Assembly (NCBI GenBank): GCA_002245135.1
Contig: NGBS01000046.1
Location: 1 to 52,538, forward strand
Source of the DNA: Proteromonas lacertae
Lineage: Eukaryota; Sar; Bigyra; Opalinata; Proteromonadidae
DNA: 52,538 bases
Direction: 5' to 3'
Shown here: positions 13,099-25,307 of the stretch, piece after piece
How the letters are laid out: every line of letters begins with the position of its first letter
How positions within the stretch are numbered: the stretch's first letter is position 1
Position numbers and translations under genes: made by a program
The notes under the pieces: model-generated
Databases searched by the model: none
Seen by the model: only the letters and a program-made list of their open reading frames with translations
What the model was told of the DNA's origin: nothing

Positions 13099-15572
13099 TC
13101 ATCCAATATTAATAAATTGTTTTGAAAATTCTTTCTTTTCTTCTTCACTTATTCCATCTAATTTTATTTTTTCTATAGATGTAAATGTTTCTAATAATGA
13201 TTTTATTTCTGATTTTTCTATATTTTCTTTTACTGTTATTGATAATTCATCTAAACAATCAAATACCTCTTTGTTTTCTTTCATCATTCTCAATTCACTT
13301 TCATTCAATTCATTTCCTGATAAATTTATGTTTTTTAATGGATAATATTGTTTTAATATTTCTATTAACAATTTTAATCCTTTTTCACTCATTCCAATAT
13401 CTATAAAAGTAATAAAAAAAGTTATATTCAAAAAATACTTGATAAATTTAATGATAAATTTATATCTATGAATTTATATAAATACATACAAACAATCTCT
13501 ACTCCTTCATCTCCAATTTCATTTCCAATTAATTCAAGATGTTTAAGATTTGGAAATGATGATAAATTGTTTATCAGTAATTCTATACTTTTATATGTTA
13601 GTTTATTATCTAAATAATAGATGAATATCAAATTATACTTTTCAAATCTAGCTTGTTTATATCTTCAAATTCATTTGTTCTTAATGAAATGAATGTTTTG
13701 AAAAAATCATCATCAATTTCACAACCACTCAAATTTAATTTATAACTATCTATATATTTGATTAACTCTGGAATACATTTATCTATCAATATTTCTTTGC
13801 TATTTCTATTAAAATCAAATTTTATACCTGAAATTGGAAATTTGGAGAATAAGGCTTTTAATCCTCTTGAATGAATATTATCATTGTATTCAACGAATAT
13901 TTTCTCAATATTTGGATATTTATATAATTCTTCTGATAATAATATAATTGATTCATCATCTAAACTCAATTTTCGAAGATCCAATTCATTCCAGTAGTTG
14001 ATTAACAAATGTAAATATGGAAGTAACAGTTTCAATCCTTTTGAACCAATTGGATTATCTATTTCAATATAATAATATTAAATTGAATAAATAATACATG
14101 ATAGAGCTACATGTTTTAATTTCATGAAAGGAATTGATTTAACAAACAATTCAATGAAATGAGAAGTAAAATTATCATTAGACAATTTTAATTCTTGTAC
14201 ATTAGATAATTGAGAAAAGAGAGATCCGAATAATGATTGATATTGAATAGGAAGATTAAACAGATAATCATCTATATGATAATGATAATAATAAATACCC
14301 CTTAGTAGTGACTTTGGATTAATTAGATTCACTATTCTGAAGAAATAAATAATTCCTTCTTCACATAAACAAACACTTCTTCTTCCAAATTCGATATAAT
14401 TATATATTATGTGTATATTACATATTTTCTCATCTAAATAACATTCATCATCTTCTTCTTCACATTTGTGGTGAATATGAAATTTTAGTTTATCATAAAT
14501 TGAATTTCCTTTATAACTCACACTCTCATCATCACTGTCTTCATATAATCTCATCATTAATAATACTGACAATATTCTTTCATTTACTTTATTATTATAC
14601 GATTCTATCAAATCATCTAGAATATTTTCTCTTTTATCACAATCAAGATAATACTTTGCTTGAATATCAACAAATGGTGATATTTTTATTAAATAATCAT
14701 TATTGAGCAATATTTCTTTTCTTTCTTTATATATCTTTAAATTATCTTCTTCATCTTTCAACATTTTATTCATTTTTATCATTTCTTTTTTCAACTCTTT
14801 CAAACTCATTCTATCTTCATTCTTCGCTTTCAACATTTTCTCTATCATTTCCTTCATCTCATCATCACATTCTACATCTAAACTGTATTTACATCTCATG
14901 ATATTCTCTTTTGTTTTCATCATATTATTATCTTCATTAAATGGTAATTTCTTAAACATCATCTCAAATAATATACATCCAATTGACCAAATCACACTTT
15001 TATCATCACATTCTAATCCACTTAATTCTTCAGTACTTCTAAAACATATATCATACACTCTCATTTCTTCTCTCCTCAATAAATCCAAGAATAAATCACA
15101 TATCTTTATATTTCCATCTCTTTCATATATTATGTTACTACTCTTCAAATTACTTATCACTAAACTGTAATCACTCAAAATTATCAAAATATCACATATT
15201 TCATAAATTATATTGCAAATATCATCGCTTAAAATGGAATTACTTTGGATTTGCTCTTCTAAATCTTTGTCATAGTACTTTCTTTAAATTATCATATATT
15301 CACCATCTTTACCAATTTGATAAACTTTAGAAGGAATAATAAAGTATAAACAACTTTCTGACAATAATAAGTGGATCTCAAAGAATTTCAATATCTTCTT
15401 TTCTTTTATTCCACATACATTAAGTATTTTCACTTCTTTGATATTATGTTCATGTTCTACAACAAGATCAACTTCAAAAACACTCTTTTCTGCTTTCTTT
15501 TTTAACTACAAAAATAAAGCATCTAAAATACTTCTGCATCACATGGTAATATTGAGCAAATAACATCATCCA
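13099..15572 (-). CDS. Pseudokinase-leucine-rich-repeat protein, copy 1 (one in-frame stop)
   Basis: The start at 15572 gives MDDVICSILPCDAE, then a GTAT intron. A degenerate kinase domain follows. The catalytic-loop equivalent reads LVISNLKSSNII, with Asn in place of the catalytic Asp of HRD. The metal-binding loop reads KICDLFLDLL in place of DFG, while the C-lobe SVIWSIGCILFEM is well kept. No glycine loop or VAIK lysine is visible, so this is a pseudokinase. About 300 residues of linker precede ribonuclease-inhibitor-type LRRs (NELDLRKLSLDDESIILLSE, HLELIGNEIGDEGVEIV, NINLSGNELNESEL). Introns split the LRR region near 14090-14060, 13630 and 13490-13400. An in-frame TAA at 15286-15284 lies inside the kinase part, where copy 2 (25858-29137) has a sense codon, so this copy may be a pseudogene or contain an error. 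The partner and role are unknown. Confidence 0.7.
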
Positions 15573-15618
15573 TAAAAGATATTTTGAAATATTAAAATAT
15601 ATTCGTTTCTATACTTTA

Positions 15619-15633
15619 AGGCTTGAATCAAGT
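15619..15633. promoter_or_regulatory. AAGGCTTGAATCAAG promoter-like element
   Basis: It is central in the 90-bp divergent promoter between pseudokinase-LRR copy 1 and the CCCH gene, and carries the motif in both orientations. Confidence 0.5.
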
Positions 15634-15661
15634 TTGAGATTATTGATTTTTCTTTTTTTGA

Positions 15662-16281
15662 ATGAGAGTGAAAAAAGGATCAAAAAAGAGTTCCAAGAAG
15701 AAAGAAAATGCAAAAGAGATAGAAGATGATGAAAACATGAACGAAAGTGAAGAAGCTGAAGAAACAAGTCAAATTACAAAAGATACAGGCACATCTAGTA
15801 AAGAGAGTGAAAATATTAATGCAGAAATAGAGAATGAAGACGTGAAAGTTGGGACAAAAGAAGAAGATGAGACAGAAGCTAAAATAATACAACCTAGTCT
15901 AAAGACTGGAGAAAGTAGAGAGAAAGAAGAATTACCGACTCATGATGATAAAAGTGAAGAAAAAATACTCGAAGATAAAGAAAATGACCATATTTCAAAG
16001 AATGAAGATAATAAAGAAGAAGAAACAGAAACAAACACTTTAACAGAATCGGACAAAAAAAACGAAGAAAATAAAGAAATAGATTCAACACAATCATCCA
16101 CATCAACAACAACAACAACAACAACAAATGCACCAGTAACTCCACTACAACCTCCTCAACCACCAGTATTTCCAATGATGTATGGATATCCTGGTTATCC
16201 TTATCAACAATACTATCAACAATATTATCAACAACAACAACAACAACAACAAGGAAATACTTCAACTGATAATTCAAATAC

Positions 16282-16312
<31 letters not shown>

Positions 16313-17364
16313 CCAACATCATCATATCCAGTACAACCTTCTTATCCAATGTCCTATTCGTCATTACCATCTCAACAACAACAACAACAACAACCTCCAG
16401 TAGCTGCTTCTTATACTAACACCAGTATGTATGGTGGTTATATATATCCAACATCAGTTTACCCTCAATCAATGTATCCTCAACAACAACAACAACAACA
16501 ACAACAAATGACTCCACCAGATATAGCTGCAATAGAATCAATGAAGAATCCATTATATAAAACTCAATTATGTCGACATTATATGACAAAAGGAATATGC
16601 CGAATTGGTCCAACTTGTCAATATGCTCATGGTGAACAAGAGCTAAGATATGCAACAAAATCATCGATGAATTCAGTTCAATTGCCTACAATGATTGATC
16701 CATCAAATCCAGAGAAATATGCTAAAAGTAATGAAACTCTCCAGACTTTACGTATTATATATATAATATATATATTTATTAATAATTGTTATTATTATTT
16801 ATATAGAAATGTATGGTTTAAATGCTTCAAATACATTAGATCCATCAGTTTATACAGGAACAAAAATACCTCCACATGCTTATTCATCTTTAGGTATTAT
16901 AATAATAATGAAACTTATATTTACTTGAAACTGCTTTCTTAGTTTTAGTTTTTTTCTACATAAAAGGTAAGTTTTAGCTTATTTTTATATTTTATATTAT
17001 TTATATAATTATATATATATATATATAGTGGATTTTTATTATAATATATGTTATTATTATTATTATATAATATATATAATATGTATATATATGATGTATT
17101 TTATATATTTAATATTTAATATAAGGTAAGTTGAAATTTATCTTTTTTTTCATCTTATTTATTTTTTGATATATGCTATTTAAAATTCTCAAATTCTATT
17201 ATTTTGTAGGTGCAAATCCAGGTGCTGCTCAGACGGGAGTTGATGTTTATAGAAATTCTTTATACAAAACTCAATTATGTCGACATTTTATGTCTAAAGG
17301 AATGTGTGCTCAAGGTGCTGCATGTCAATATGCTCATGGAGAGAAAGAGTTAAGAACAAGATAA
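15662..17364 (+). CDS. Tandem CCCH zinc-finger RNA-binding protein (TTP/ZFP36-like fingers)
   Basis: Three exons (introns 16752-16806 and 16894-17209) join in frame to 443 residues. The first 130 or so residues are Lys/Glu-rich and disordered. A Pro/Tyr/Gln region with several long poly-Gln runs (CAA repeats) follows. Finger 1, at about residues 298-325, reads YKTQLCRHYMTKGIC..., and finger 2, at about 410-437, reads YKTQLCRHFMSKGMC...; both have C-x8-C-x5-C-x3-H spacing and end AHGE.ELR. The YKT.LCR lead-in is the tristetraprolin signature; such proteins bind AU-rich elements in mRNA 3' ends and recruit decay factors. The fingers are about 90 residues apart, against 18 in tristetraprolin. 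The second intron, 316 nt, is by far the longest here and splits the fingers. The start is the first in-frame ATG, about 90 bp from the divergent pseudokinase gene. Confidence 0.88.
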
Positions 17365-17507
17365 TTAAATACGTTTAATTATAGATTTTTTTATACATTT
17401 ATGTTTATTTTATTTAAATTATAAATTATCAACAGCTTTATTTTTTCTTTTTAAACATATGTATATTTCCTTCAATCTCGTATGTGAATTTTGTTCTAAT
17501 TGTTAAA

Positions 17508-17945
17508 TTAACAAAAAAAATACGATGTATTGCGGTTTGCAGATTTATATACACATAAAACGGCATTTTTGAAATAATTTTTCATCTCAAGATTTTCACA
17601 TATACTCACTAGTTCTTCAGCTTTCCTATTCACTAAAATCTTTTCTTTATAAAATATAGGACCAGATACATGTAATGTCTAGATATAAATGTAATTCTAC
17701 TTAATATACATTTCTGAATAAAAGACGGAAGAGGACTATTTACTTCAATTAACCTTGTTACCCTTAGATTCCCATTGTGATCAATTCTACTATTTAATGT
17801 ATAAATATTTGCGACATTAAAATATAATAAAATAGGGTATTCAAGAAAGAATATTCTTGTTGCTTCTTCCCATCCATATCTACAGATAATATTCCATCTA
17901 TAACATACGGAAAGTTATCTTTATGATTTATCGACCATGCCGGCT
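17508..17945 (-). pseudogene. Decayed PRELI-domain paralogue
   Basis: One open frame (about 17940-17680) reads RYGWEEATRIFFLEYP, then NSRIDHNGNLRVTRLIEVNS and PLPSFIQK. It aligns closely with the N-terminal half of the intact PRELI gene just upstream (HDWDVVTTALWLKYPNP, then SYIDNNGKLRVKRIL and SIPKWIR). A second frame (about 17680-17508) resembles the PRELI C-terminus (VSGPIFYKEKILVNRKAEEL, then VSICENLE). The middle of the domain, around the E.S.VDP motif, is missing (about 70 residues), and no start codon fits the first frame. I read this as a tandem duplicate that has lost its centre and first exon. An unusually divergent but spliced gene cannot be fully excluded. Confidence 0.6.
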
Positions 17946-18102
17946 TATATCCCATTCTTTTGATCAAACACAGATTTGGCTTGAGTATTTTAAAAATCAA
18001 TTTTTACATTAATTGTGAAGAATGATAGAAATTCTTATTATTTTAAAACAAACAATGAATAAAACATACTAATCTAATGAGTTTACAATATTTCTAATAT
18101 CC

Positions 18103-18685
18103 TTAAAAGGTTGTTGTTTTTTGTAAATTATCATTTAAAGAAGAACAGATACTTTCCATTACATCTCTTCCTTTTTTAGCATTAGCTAATATATTACTTA
18201 CTGAATAAGACTCAATTCTTTCTTTAAATGGAACAAAAAAGTCGAACTTCATTCTTTGTTTAAATAGGGTATGGTCATTTCCAGTTTTTGTATATTCACA
18301 TTCTTCAATACTGTTTGTATAGCTTTTATAGGATATATTTTCACTTTTAGAAACGTAAGTATGATTTTGTGGATCAACAACTATATCCTCAACAAAACTA
18401 GCTTCACCATTAAATCCAGTCAACTAATATACAATAATGCTAAAATTATAGTCATACACTTCTGATCCATTTTGGAATTGAACTATTTGTTGTTAATATC
18501 CTCTTCACTCTTAACTTACCATTATTATCTATGTAACTATCAATTGTGTGAACACTTTCAACATGTGATAGTTTTGGATTTGGGTATTTAAGCCACAAGG
18601 CTGTAGTGACTACATCCCAATCATGTCTAAAAATAGTAGATAATCTTTTATACAAGTATGTGTATTTGTTAGACAGAAGAGGCAT
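18103..18685 (-). CDS. PRELI/MSF1-domain mitochondrial lipid-transfer protein
   Basis: Two exons separated by intron 18457-18424 join in frame to 182 residues, a typical single PRELI domain. Visible hallmarks are the N-terminal strand and helix with HDWDVVTTALWLKYPNP, the LRVKRILTTNSSIPKWIRS segment, FVEDIVVDPQNHTY (the E...VDP motif), and a C-terminal amphipathic helix ending ILANAKKGRDVMESICSSL. Family members (Ups1/PRELID1, Ups2/PRELID3, slowmo) shuttle phosphatidic acid or phosphatidylserine across the mitochondrial intermembrane space with the small partner Mdm35/TRIAP1. Which lipid this one carries cannot be told. A decayed tandem paralogue follows directly downstream on the same strand. 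Confidence 0.9.
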
Positions 18686-18827
18686 TTAAAAGAATTTAGA
18701 ACTTTAAACACCAAATGATTGGTTGAGTCCAAACAAATAAAAAAGCAATTTATAAATACGATAATAATAGTAATAACAAAAAATAACACTTCCAGTAAAG
18801 AATATTACCAAATCAACAATATTAACT

Positions 18828-20105
18828 TTATTTTTCTTTTTTATCATTGATAATTTGCTGTGTTTGGTTATTATCATTATCATTATGTAATGAAACAGGC
18901 GGTTGACTGTTATTCTCATTATTGTTTATTAATTGAGGTTGTTGTTGTTGTTGTTGTTGTTCAATTTCATTATTTTCATTTATTTGTTGTTGTGGTTGTT
19001 GCTGTTGATTATTATTATTATTATTTTGTTGTAATGGTTGTTCATTATTCCCATTTCCATTATCAGGTAGTGGAATTGGTTCAGGATTCCATCCAGGATA
19101 TAATGATAAAAAGAATGATAAAAATGGAATTATATAATCATAATAATTGCTATCATCTTGACGTATTGTACCTCTATCAGAGTTAATAACGAATTTCATT
19201 GGATCTATCATACCTGTCTTTATTAAATATAAAAATAAACATAATATAGTAATAACTATTTTTCCTTTTCTTTCATATCCTTGGCCAAATATACATCCAA
19301 AAATGATTAATTGAATTATCATTTTAAAGTCAAATACTAGTTTGATTCGGTGGATTCGAGCTTGTTGCTCTTGCTGTTGTTGTTGCATTTGTCTATCTTG
19401 TTCTTGTTGTAATATATGAATTTCATCCACTGGACTATTTCTTTGCTGTTGGTTGTGTAAGGTTTGATTACTGTTTGAAAGTGAAGATATGTAATTTTGA
19501 TACTGTGTAAGATATTGTTGATAATAGGTAATTGCTTGATTCATATAATCTATTTGTTCTGGAGTTAATGGTGATGGAGATGCTGCATAGGGTGTAGTTG
19601 GAGTAGAAGAATAGCTATTCATTGTTAATGTTGTTGGTGATTGAGATTCTTGTGATTGTTGTTGTTGTTGTTGAACTGTGGGTGTAGTAGCAGGGGGAGG
19701 ATCTAGAGGAGATTGTACTGATGATGGAGGGTTTGGTACTGTTGATGAGATACTTTGTGTAGGACTTAAAGTCTCATTTGGTTTTGGTGATGGTATTGGT
19801 GGAGTTTGTTGTTGTTGTTGAGGAACAGTTGGTTTTACTGATGGTGGTTGTGGAATGATTATATGCATAAATATTTCTTTATCTATAAAATCTGAAGGAA
19901 GAATATCTTTTACTGTAGATTCATCTTTACACAATCTACCTCTATATATTAACTTCTGTGTGTTAGGTAATGGATTACTTGGCAATCTATCACAAATTGT
20001 TTGTTTCACTTCTGATATAAATGTGGATTTTGGAACAGTTAAATTAAGCACATCTTCGTTGTTAGGATTCCTTATTTTCAGTGTTATTTCGTCTGATTCT
20101 TCCAT
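18828..20105 (-). CDS. HERPUD-like ubiquitin-like-domain ER membrane protein
   Basis: This is a single 425-residue open frame without introns. The N-terminus (about residues 7-85) is a ubiquitin-like fold: EITLKIRNPNNEDVLNLTVP, then FISEVKQTICDRLPSNPLP, then QKLIYRGRLCKDESTVKDIL. A long Pro/Gln/Ser linker with poly-Gln runs follows. Two closely spaced hydrophobic segments around residues 250-295 (MIIQLIIFGCIFG and IVITILCLFLYLIK) could form a membrane hairpin. The tail is rich in Gln and Asn. UBL, long linker, then membrane hairpin is the plan of Herp/HERPUD, which organises the ER-associated degradation ligase complex at the ER membrane. The match is by architecture and the FGxIFGQ-like segment, so the assignment is tentative. 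It is divergent from the next gene (20273), with CAAGCT at 20131. Confidence 0.62.
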   Translation of the reverse strand: MEESDEITLKIRNPNNEDVLNLTVPKSTFISEVKQTICDRLPSNPLPNTQKLIYRGRLCKDESTVKDILPSDFIDKEIFMHIIIPQPPSVKPTVPQQQQQTPPIPSPKPNETLSPTQSISSTVPNPPSSVQSPLDPPPATTPTVQQQQQQSQESQSPTTLTMNSYSSTPTTPYAASPSPLTPEQIDYMNQAITYYQQYLTQYQNYISSLSNSNQTLHNQQQRNSPVDEIHILQQEQDRQMQQQQQEQQARIHRIKLVFDFKMIIQLIIFGCIFGQGYERKGKIVITILCLFLYLIKTGMIDPMKFVINSDRGTIRQDDSNYYDYIIPFLSFFLSLYPGWNPEPIPLPDNGNGNNEQPLQQNNNNNNQQQQPQQQINENNEIEQQQQQQQPQLINNNENNSQPPVSLHNDNDNNQTQQIINDKKEK

Positions 20106-20272
20106 ATATAATTTAGAAAAAAATACTCTTCAAGCTCTACTCAAACAAAAACGTATTTAAGTTAAATATGACATCGTACATGTACGTCAGAAGTTAAAGA
20201 TAGTTTCTGTTTCATGCTCTTATTAAACGGATACTAGGAATTTAATTTGTATATTCATTTTTTAATAATCCT

Positions 20273-22060
20273 ATGAATAAATATAATATTAACGACAGAC
20301 CTGTTTCGCCTTCTAAGTATAACTTTTTTTAATCTTTTTCTAGGGATGAATTTGTATGTTCTCCATCATCAAGTTCTGATGAAGATTCTGCCACACTGAC
20401 TCCCAGCGGTAAGCACCGGATAGTCGACAGATCTGCAAATAAAATGCATCCTCCAATCTTAACATCCTCATCATCTCGAAAGACTAATTCAGAATCTAAA
20501 ATACAAAAAGAATTTACAGATATATTCAATGAAGAAAAGGAAAAAACCATTGATTGTCAAGTTCCTCCATTTTTAGATAAATTCGACAATGAGCAGCATG
20601 ATGTATATACTAGTCTGCATCCATTTGTCTTGAATAAGAAAAACAAAATAAATGCAACTCAATCTTTATCTTCGGATTCTTTGAATGTTTCACGAAATCA
20701 TCAACCATTAGAACAACCAAAATTCCTTCCAAATAATAATGAAGGTGAACAAAAGGATAGTAATATGATATCTCGTCATAATTCAATTGATCTATCCAGA
20801 CTACATTATAACAATTTAATCAATTTATCACCTGAAAAACGTGCTGAAATTGCACCATTCAATTATTCAGGCAGTATAGAGCATTTCTCACTAGATACAT
20901 ACAGAAAGGAAGAAAAACTGGAAGAAATAGCTCCTTTTCATTATTCATCTAAAAAGAATGAAAGAAGTGATTCATCTTCTGGTTCTTCACCTAATTTACC
21001 TCCTTTTATACCTAAAAAATCAAACTCTATTCAAGCCTGCAATATCAGCGATGAAGATCGTAAAGTAATTGCTCCATTTAATGATCCAAGCTATGTCAAG
21101 CCTAGAACAACATCTATAGATTGTGATAAAAAGACGTTAAAACAAATAGCACCATTTAATGATCCAGAATTACTTCAAAAATCAAAATCTACAGTTCCAT
21201 TAATATATACGAACAAAGATAGAAATATAATAGCTCCATTTAATGATCCTAATTTTGTACTGAAAAAGAACACTTCTAGAACGATGTTAGCTAGTGTAGA
21301 TAAAGAAAAAATCAAAGAAATTGCACCCTTCAACGATCCAAATGTAAAAAAGGAAAAATTCAAATTAGAATGTAATGAAGAAGATAGAAAAAAAATAGCT
21401 CCATTCATTGATTCAGTCAGTCCATTAAATAATAATATATTGAGGAAAATACCAAGTAAAAAGATACTAGCTGAAATTATAGCATCTCCTATAATCGTAT
21501 CTCAAAAATATCCATCACAAAATCAAGTTAATGTTTCACCAGAAATGCTTGAAGTTATTGCACCATTTTCATCTCCAAAAAATAATACTTTACCTCCACC
21601 GTTTGAATTAGAGAAGTACAATGATGAAGAGAAATTAGATGAAATTGCTCCATTTAGAACGAACATGCCACCAATGAAGATTAATACATCCCAAGACGTT
21701 TTGGGGAATAATAATTTGAATGAAAATAGTTTTCATTCACCCATTTCAGATTATAACACATCTGGTAGGAAAAGTAATTTACCTCCTTTGACTCCAGTTA
21801 ATGATAACACAAATAATAATGAAAGTAAAGATGATATTAGTTTTGAATATAATATGAATAAATTAAATAATAATTTGATTGGTCCTCAAAGATTTACCAG
21901 TAGATCTCCAGGCCATGTGACTAGTAGTGAGATAACTATTGATGCTGCTTCTAATAGTTCAGTTAGTCCTAATCAATTCTCTTCAATTTTAAGTACAGAT
22001 TCTACATTAAAATTTTCTTATAAGAAACCTAATAAACTTCCTCCATTAGAACCTTTGTGA
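20273..22060 (+). CDS. Disordered protein with nine IAPF motifs, unknown
   Basis: A short first exon (MNKYNINDRPVSPS) is joined over intron 20317-20343 (27 nt) to a long exon, giving 586 residues in frame. There is no recognisable globular domain. Between nucleotides 20849 and 21655 (about residues 184-452) the tetrapeptide I-A-P-F occurs nine times, 20-55 residues apart. Four to six charged residues usually precede it (DEDRKV, DKKTLKQ, DKEKIKE, DEEKLDE), and in the central copies N-D-P follows. The repeats differ at DNA level, so the motif is held by selection rather than by recent duplication. The rest is Ser/Pro/Asn-rich with SP sites (SRSPG, LSPEK) that could be phosphorylated. It is likely a multivalent docking or scaffold protein, but the partner is unknown. 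Confidence 0.8.
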
Positions 22061-22179
22061 TAATTTATTATATTCTATAATTGGTGTATGATTGATTGTT
22101 TTGTGTTTTATCAAAAAAAAAATGAAATTGGGTGTATGAAAATTTATTGTCGTTTTATATTTTGTTTTTATCAAATAAA

Positions 22180-25100
22180 ATGGACATCGATAGAAAAATG
22201 ATCTTTTCTTTATTGAAATGTAATATACCATCTGTTGAGTGTATCAATTTTTCACATATGCAAATACGTATTGTTATTTTTGGTAATTTGTAGGTCGTTT
22301 GACGCAGATTGAATGTTGTGAAAATTTAAGAGAATTGGACATATCATACAATCTTCTTACAGAATTTAAAATCAGTTTTAGCAAAATCAAGCACTTATGG
22401 CAACTCTCTCTTAAGAAGAATCTGTTAAAAAGAATAGAATTAGAAGATCTAACAATATTGGGATTATTAGACTTATCTTGGAATAGTTTAACTTATGAAT
22501 CAGTATTTCTTTAAATTTCTACAATTTTATAGTTAATGCAACTATATCCTGTATATTTAATAGAATTATTTATTAATAACAATGATTCAATCTACGAATC
22601 TGTAGATGAAATCGTTGTTAGAAGAAGAATTATCTACTTATTACCACGATTATTGATTCTAAATGGTGATTATATAAGTAAAGAAGAAAGAGAAGAAGTA
22701 GATGAATACTTTAACGATCTACCAGAAGATGATCCTGATTATTTCATTGTTGAAATGAAAAACAAATTAATGGAATCTGAAAAAAATAAAACTGCAATTG
22801 ATAGTAAAGATGATGTATTAAATCAGCCAGATTATGTGACTGAGTATTATAAAGTGTTGTACAGTTATCACTATAAAGATGATATTGATCTTAGTAATGT
22901 AAATTATCTTATTTCTTATTTTACGAAAAGTATGAAATTTTATAATGAATTGATAAAAACAATGACAAATCAATTGGATATTTATAGAACTGTCAATATA
23001 TTTCCATTAAAACCAAAACCTCCTGTTAATTTTGAATGTATTATATATATATATATATATATATATATTGAAATAGTATTGAATAGTATAACATTCCAAC
23101 AAAAAATAGATTTTATTGTTTTATTATATTGTTATAAAGAGTTTAACATTCCAAGTTCACTTGTATCAGAAGCTTTAACAGTAACTCTACTACAAACGAA
23201 TCTTGATTATTTCAGGAATGAATATGGGTTAATACCTGTAACACAAGATATTGTCCATTACCCAACTGCTTTAATATCAACAATCATATATAAATTACAT
23301 GAAAGCTGTTTACAGTATATAGAAGATTCAAAAACAGAATACAATTCACAAAAAGTTGTTACTGAATTAGATATAGCTTTATTGGATAATGTTCCAATAT
23401 TATACCCTTTCTCTCTTATATCAATCAATCTTAATTCTCCTCGTTTAATGAAATATAATCATGTATTAAGATATCAACATGCTTGTTGCATTGTTTCAAG
23501 AGCTCCATCTTGTCCATCACTTACTGATCCTGATAAAATCACAACAGCAAAACACAGATTTTATTATAGAAAATTGTATATATATATATATATAATATTC
23601 TTAATTTTATATTGATAGAACTCCGTTAATTTCTTCAGCTGGTATGACAATAGCTGATTTAAGAGTCGTAAAGAATTTTGACAAAATTGAATTATCACCA
23701 GAAAGATCTTACTGTAAGCCTTGGAGTGGCGATGATACAACCATTTATTCAAGAGCTCCACCACCAAAACCAACTGAAATGAATACTCCGTTTACTCGTC
23801 AAAATGATCCATTAAGTGGATATTATGCTAAAGGAAGAAGACATCCTCATGTTTATGAAAAATTGAAATTAGGATTAGAGTTTAAAGGTAAAATAGTGGA
23901 ACAATGGACCACAATTGGTAGACATATTCCTAAGACGGAATGTTATGTAATTTATAAATTTAAAGGTTGTGAATTACCTCCGTTTAATAATAATTTAATT
24001 ATAAATTTAGAAGATGTATTGTATAATCCAGCTGGTTATTGGATGTATAAGAATCTGCTTCATAGTGATCCAATTTATGAATCATATAAATTACACAGAA
24101 GAAGTCCAGATCTTATAAATAATGATAATTCAATGAATTTTGATATAGTTTGTGAAAGTCAATCAAAATTATCAAATCCTGATAATACTTGCCAAGTATA
24201 TTCTTTGAATAATTCCTATCAAACAAATTTTGTATTAAGTTCCAGACAAACAGTTGATCTTCATAATGCATGTAGTAAAGCAATTTGTATATATATTGTT
24301 TATTGTTTATTATTAATTATTTTAGCTCCAAAACCAGATGAATGGAGTGATATTTCTGTTAAATGTCCAATAATCAACGAAGATTGTAGAGTACCAGAAA
24401 ATGAAATAAATCGAAGTGTTTGTGGTAATTTATCAATGATAACTCCCATATTACAAAAGAGTTCAAAACAAGATAAAATGTTCAAAACACTTCATTTAGA
24501 TGATATTTCAACAACTTATTCTACACCAATCTCTCCAATCAAAAGAGAAGCATTTAAAAAACTAAAGAAATGTGAAGGAACGAATGTATTTATTATAAAA
24601 TTTATTATTATGTTATAGTGTTCAAGATGTAGAAGTAGAGCAGAATTTGATAAAACTTCTTCCTCATTTAATGATGTAGTTAAAACTCCACCATCTATCA
24701 AAGAAGTATAATTCATTTTCACTATATATTGATTTAATAGAGTTTAAGTCATTCCAAAACTGAATCTAGTTTAAACACTCCTATTAGCAATCACAGCTCA
24801 AGAATAGAATTACCAAAGTATGGAGATGAACCAACCTTTATTAAACCATCTCAAAGTAATCTAATGAGAAACAGTATAAGAATGATTTCAACAGCTCCAC
24901 AATGTTTATTACCTAAAAGAGAGAAGGTAAATAAATGTCCAATTCTTCCAGTTATAACAAGTCCTCCAGTTGATTTATCATATAATACAATAAAGAAAAT
25001 GAAAGAAAATAGAATCAGTGAAAAAGAAGCGATAAGTTTAGGGTTTTCGATGAATAAAAGAAGAAATAATACAACTTGGTATAAAGTGAATGGAAATAAT

Positions 25101-25307
25101 AGTTATAGAGTTGATCCAAATCAACCATTAGTTAACTTATTTAAATGGAAAGATGAAGCAACAAAGAGAGTTCCAACATTTGGTAGAGATTCAGGAGTAT
25201 GTTTTACCTCAACGAAGAAAGTAGAATATCATCATGGATTAGGAATAAACGAAGAGAATGGAAAATTCTTTGATGAAACTGACTTTTCACTTTCCAGAAT
25301 TGAATGA
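22180..25307 (+). CDS. Leucine-rich-repeat protein with long unique C-terminus
   Basis: Eight exons join exactly in frame to 960 residues. Introns are 22268-22293, 22503-22532, 23038-23076, 23576-23618, 24287-24325, 24586-24618 and 24706-24740. The N-terminal 130 residues hold SDS22-like leucine-rich repeats (NLRELDISYNLLTEF, HLWQLSLKKNLLKRI, ILGLLDLSWNSLTYES) and an LRR cap (LPRLLILNGDYISKEEREEV). The middle is helical (ITFQQKIDFIVLLYCYKEF). The later part has Pro-rich and aromatic segments (KPWSGDDTTIYSRAPPPKPT, then GYYAKGRRHPHVYEKL) and may include folded modules that I do not recognise. The last exon is basic and Ser/Asn-rich. The LRR cap style is common in ciliary LRR proteins, but nothing here proves that role. 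Confidence 0.8.

Noticed and set aside
15894-16370. Minus-strand frame of poly-Val/Leu opposite the CCCH gene
   Set aside because: It is the complement of CAA (Gln) repeats, not a membrane protein.
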